A stretch of DNA of 64,000 nt from positions 14,538,899-14,602,898 of the forward strand of contig NC_084678.1 of the NCBI RefSeq assembly GCF_028389875.1, read 5' to 3'. Position 1 is the first letter of the stretch, and each line of letters begins with the position of its first letter. Positions 59,624 to 64,000 of this stretch are shown here, in pieces. The DNA comes from Rhea pennata (lineage: Eukaryota > Chordata > Aves > Rheiformes > Rheidae). The notes beneath the pieces were generated by a model. The model was not told where the DNA came from. It saw only the letters and a list, made by a program, of their open reading frames with translations, and made no database searches. A program made the position numbers and the translations under genes.

Positions 59624-62600
59624 GTGGAGGGGGAAAAAAAAGAAAAAGAGGGCGATTACTATTTTAAATAGTCCACTCCCCGCTCGGAGCCCGGCAGCGA
59701 GGCGGGAGGCTGCTGCGCGGGGCGATCCCGGCGTGTCCGCCTGCGTTAACACCCCCGCTTCCACTTAACCCTTCGGGGAAAGCTGCGGCTCTAAAGCTAC
59801 ACATGAGCAGTTTAAGGGGAAAGAGGCTCTAGCGCGGGCGCTCCGCTGCCGCAGGCGGCTGCGGGCGCGCTGAGCTGCCGCTCGGGCTCGGCGCTGCCCG
59901 CGGCCGCGCTCCGCCGGGCGCCCGCGCCAGGTACGCGCGGCGGAACGAGCGCCGCTCTTACAGCACGAAACTGCACTTTGACATTATTGTGCAACCGTCA
60001 TAAAGGAAGTAAATACAGTTGAAGTAAAAATGCAGCCTGCTTTTTAATAAATGTTTTCTTTCACTAGGCACTGTTTCTTACAACTGCAGGACTATTGGAG
60101 CAGTACTAACAGACAAATCATGACATGTAGTTTGCAAAGATGAACCAAGTTTAACACAATAACATATAGCATATATAACATATATGTTATAATATATATA
60201 TAATTCTTATTGCAGTACTATAAATTAAGCTTTGCTCTTATACATTGGGAATGGATGAAATCAAAGGCTGGAACTGTGTTGCAGTGGGATTGGACTCGGC
60301 ACCTGCTAATGCATTGCTTAATGACGTCCAGAATTTACTGTCTTGAGAGCTGACTTAAGATGCAAAGATGGAGACTTATAAGAGCTGCAAGTTATCTATG
60401 AGACTGGATTGCTTTAAAAAGGTCAGAGACGAAGTATTTACTTAGGATTGCCCAAACATAGGTGTCAGTGCTTCCTGCACTATGTATTTGCGGTGATCAG
60501 TTGTGCTGTCATATGAAATAAAGCACTCTGTTCACCAGCTGTCCCAATAAACAATGGTAACAAATACTGAAATGCTGTCTCGTATCTTACCCTGCCCCTA
60601 AATCTGTGAATGTTCCTGCATAAGAGAATCTCTTTCCTAAAAGCTCAAAGAAAAAGCATAAAAGCAGATAAGTATTTGTTCTTAATCTATGGGCCTCAAA
60701 TAATACTGTATTACCTTGAAATTGAAAGTTTTAGAAATACACTGCTTACACTACGGGGTTTTATTGTTCTAATTGCTTGTGTCCTCTTCTCACCTGCAGT
60801 GGACTTCTGCTGTGTGAGTTGGAATTACAACAGCTAGCCTTTCCTAAGGCTCTAATTGCTTCAAAAGATGGCATCGCTAGAAGGGACTGCCTAGCTCCTC
60901 TGAGAAGTTATAATCTATTATTCTTGTTCTCAAACCTATATTCTTCAAACCTTTTCTCAGTCATCACTCAAAATACAGGGGAGAGAAGCAAAGAAAATGC
61001 CCTTTTCCTCTCTATAACTTTTAACTTCTACTTCATCTATTTTGGCCAAATTACAAGGCTGCAAAGTAGCTGTGATTTCACCAATATCACTCAATGGCCC
61101 ATCTCTTACAATGCAAGAATGCTTTGTCAAGCAGGGTCGTGCCTATGGGCTTGCTGCTGCTGCAGTCAACATAATGCTAGTTTGGCTATAGTTAAATTCT
61201 GTAAGCTACATACCAAAGAGCTATCCAGAATAGAAGTATATTCAGATTCCCAAAACAGTGAAAGAGTTAATCTACCTCAGCTGCTCAAATCACTTACTGA
61301 AGTAAACAAAATGTTTTAAGCTGAAACAGCCCATGGGAGACAGAGTGGCTGCAAGCCTTTTTTCCACAGTATCTAAACAGGAGCATAGCCCAGAGCTGAT
61401 CCGCAGTGTTAGTAAGAGTGATGGAAAAGGAGAGATGATGACATCAGAGATGGATTAAATTATCAAAGGCAGTAGTAGTTAACATAAAGAGTAAGAGCAG
61501 GCTATATTCTTCTCTGACTAGTATTCTAGTACAGCTGGAATGTAGTTTACAGTTGCATACCAAAGTAGAAAAAAAGAAGCCTAGAAATCTTCATGTCCTT
61601 GTTCTGACACTCTTTGGTGTACCATATGGCAATATGTACCATATTAGGTAAGCAAGCTTACAAAATTACAAAAACAACTGAGATGCATTACCACTTTTGC
61701 ATTCTAAGTGTGTAGGATTCATTACTGAATAATTTATCTTTTCATACTTTCTGCCTCTTGTTTACCATTGGAAGTAATTTTCTAGATTGGATTCCTCAGA
61801 GCTGGGATTCTTTCTCCTCTGTATTCTACTGCACACCTGCTTCTGTTTTAAAAGCTATAAAAGAACAACATAAAAATCCTAGTAATGGTTTACTAGTAAT
61901 TACTGGTGTTGATGTAGTGAAAGGCAGGCTCAACCTATAGTAAATGCTATGTATTTTACCCATCAACTATTATATCAAAAGATCTTTAACATTACAGCCA
62001 AATATGGATACTATCTAGTGTCAAAGTGTAGGGGCAAGTAGGAGCTATACAGAAAAATGGAAGACTCTCAGTTCCCTTAGCCTGTTCTTTTCAGTATTTT
62101 AACATTTAAATATTTAACTGATTTTTTTCCCTTTATAGGTAGAATCTATAGATTATGGCATAGAGATGGTGTTTCAAAACACAAGTATTAATGCAATTCT
62201 CTGTTTTTCTAAAAAAACGTAGTTAGCCTAGAATTCACTACAAGAACATCACCCAGAGGAGACAGCAGTATGGATTATGATGATAAGGGACATACCACAG
62301 AAACCTACAGCTTGTAAACAGCTGAGGAGGAGAGGGATAGTCATTTTTGGTCATCTGCACAAACAACTTCTGTGAGACTTAACTGACCAGTCATCGTACT
62401 AAAGTCCCTTCAATAAATGAACAAAAGGACCGCTAGCGATAGTTTTGTATGGTGATTTTTTGCTGTCCTTTCCTGCCCACCTTTTCTGCTCTCTACTCAG
62501 CCGCTGATAATTTTAAATGACGTAAGTTGGGTTCTAACCACCAATAGCTTGATTCCACAAGTTCCACAAAAGTATTTGAAAATATTTCCCAGATATTAGT

Positions 62601-64000
62601 TTAGTTCTCCTGTCCCAGGTAGAGGGTTTATATTCAATCTATTCTAAACCAGTAAACATTCCTCAAATTTGGTTATTATAACTACTTAAAACTTCTATCA
62701 GGACATTTCAGAAACTAGTTGGTACCAGTGGAGAATAATTTGCTGGTCACAGATAGTACTGAATTAACTAGATCTTCAACCTCTGGCATTTTCATAGACT
62801 TGTCATGGGATTACAGCCTGATTTTAAAATAAATGTTTACTTTTTTGTTTTATGAAAGCCTCTGCATTTTACCTAGCAACAAGGGACTATAATGACTCTA
62901 TGAGAATATGTCCCATGGCTGTCCATGCACCGATTTCATAGTGCTGCTCATTTGTTACAGAACTTAGGATCTACTTCTGCAGAAATACTTTCCATGCTTC
63001 CACATGTGCATATGTGCGGGATTTTTAACTCATTTCCAAAATGTTTCAAGGAGCATAGGAGATCTATGGACAATTTCAGGTGTACATAGGGTCAGGAGAA
63101 AGAGACAAAAGAATAGAGTTCTGGTTGAAGGTGAGGCAGTGCTTTGCAGAACGGCCAAGAGTTTGTCAACCTGAAAGTCTGGACACCGATTTTTCTGCAA
63201 ATGGCAGAAAATTTCTGTCTGGAGCAGCAAGACTTTATATGCATCCAGAATACAAAAGTTTGACAATAATTTGCAGAAAAAATATTCCTGTGTAAACATT
63301 TTACTTTGAATGTATGGGCAAATGCAGTCTTACTATAGACATGCACATGAAGATAAATGAAACAACTTCAGATTCCTCTTTTTAAAAAGTCTCTAAATTA
63401 TACTGTCCTCTCCTTGGAATCTCAATATATTGTTGAAGTCTTGGTCTTAAAATCATCCCACGTTTTTCACCTATCCTTAAGTGTATCATTGAATATCTAA
63501 TACTCTTAATAGCCATGGATTAATTCTCATAATTAAGTATGGTATGCTCCAGGCAAATGCCTTAATCTTTGCATTGTAAAAGCACAAGAGATGAACAGTA
63601 GTTTCTAAAGCAACTGTATTTTTTATTTTATTGTAATCATACCCACTTACATTCCTATTTACACTTAAGGACAGTGTCTATTTTGATACGTACTGGACCA
63701 TTTTTGCTAGCTACAGAATTACCAACTCTTTGACTGCAATTCAGAGTTCCAGGTAGAACATCTAGTGCAATGCTGCTATGGAGAAGACATGCCAAAACCA
63801 CCCATTCATTTCTTAAGTGCTTTTACCTGCATAAGGACAGTTACTGGAATTCCACAAGTACAGGAGAAAAACAACTTAATTCTTTTATCATTAAAGCTAT
63901 TTAGTTACAATGTGATATAACTGAATAAATACATTATTTTTTGAGACAGTTAAGAGATTTCCTCTTTCTAAACACAAGTTCTTTAACAAAACCTAATTAT
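59624..64000. other. Intergenic region upstream of TAF4
   Basis: CpG-rich sequence continues to about 59950, then ordinary AT-rich DNA. The longest open frame (60777-61319, + strand) has no recognisable domain or homology that I can see. A TATA-rich patch occurs near 60165-60200. No exon of the next gene expected from human synteny (LSM14B) was found, and no RNA gene was recognised. Confidence 0.6.

Noticed and set aside
58445..59768. Long + strand frames (270 and 326 codons) across the TAF4 promoter
   Set aside because: Antisense of TAF4 exon 1 and CpG-island DNA; Arg/Pro/Ala-rich composition with no recognisable protein.
60777..61319. 180-codon + strand frame upstream of TAF4
   Set aside because: No recognisable domain, no promoter or poly(A) context; compatible with chance in a 4-kb intergenic stretch.

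Overview
The window looks like avian nuclear DNA from a gene-dense, GC-rich (microchromosome-like) region. The evidence is a complete vertebrate TAF4 gene with short-to-moderate introns, three CR1 LINE remnants (the dominant retroelement of birds and other sauropsids), and a very CpG-rich left third carrying minisatellites. There is no bacterial, plasmid or phage organisation. Nearly all the long open frames, including two of more than 1,000 codons, are by-products of stop-poor repeats.

Layout. (1) Positions 1-3.3 kb: non-coding, ending in a good rightward AATAAA signal. By human synteny (CDH4 > < TAF4) this may be the 3' untranslated tail of CDH4, but no coding exon is present to prove it. 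(2) 3.3-16 kb: GC-rich intergenic DNA with a pyrimidine mirror tract, a 20-copy 33-bp minisatellite (9.2-9.9 kb), a roughly 56-copy 48-bp CpG-rich minisatellite (12.7-15.4 kb) and small AT-rich islands that could be conserved regulatory elements. (3) 16-18.5 kb: AT-rich intergenic DNA. (4) 18.5-58.8 kb, minus strand: the whole TAF4 gene. I resolved 16 coding exons with consistent phases, giving a predicted protein of 1,100 residues. (5) 58.8-59.6 kb: CpG-island promoter of TAF4, with a YY1-type element over the start codon and a rightward-pointing TATA box that suggests divergent transcription. (6) 59.6-64 kb: intergenic, nothing recognised.

TAF4 is a core subunit of the general transcription factor TFIID. 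Exons 1-5 encode the low-complexity activator-interaction region, exons 6-8 the TAFH/NHR1 domain, exons 11-12 the histone fold that pairs with TAF12, and exons 13-16 the conserved C-terminus, which ends in the KAFLK sequence also found in human TAF4.

The most unusual structure is TAF4 intron 1 (56540-58451). It is built of about a dozen diverged tandem copies of its own 3' splice site plus the first bases of exon 2, so a polypyrimidine-AG-exon-start cassette is repeated every 90-190 bp. Other points of note are a GC-AG intron after exon 13, a (TA)n tract wedged between the polypyrimidine tract and AG of exon 3, and a higher-order duplication inside the 48-bp minisatellite.
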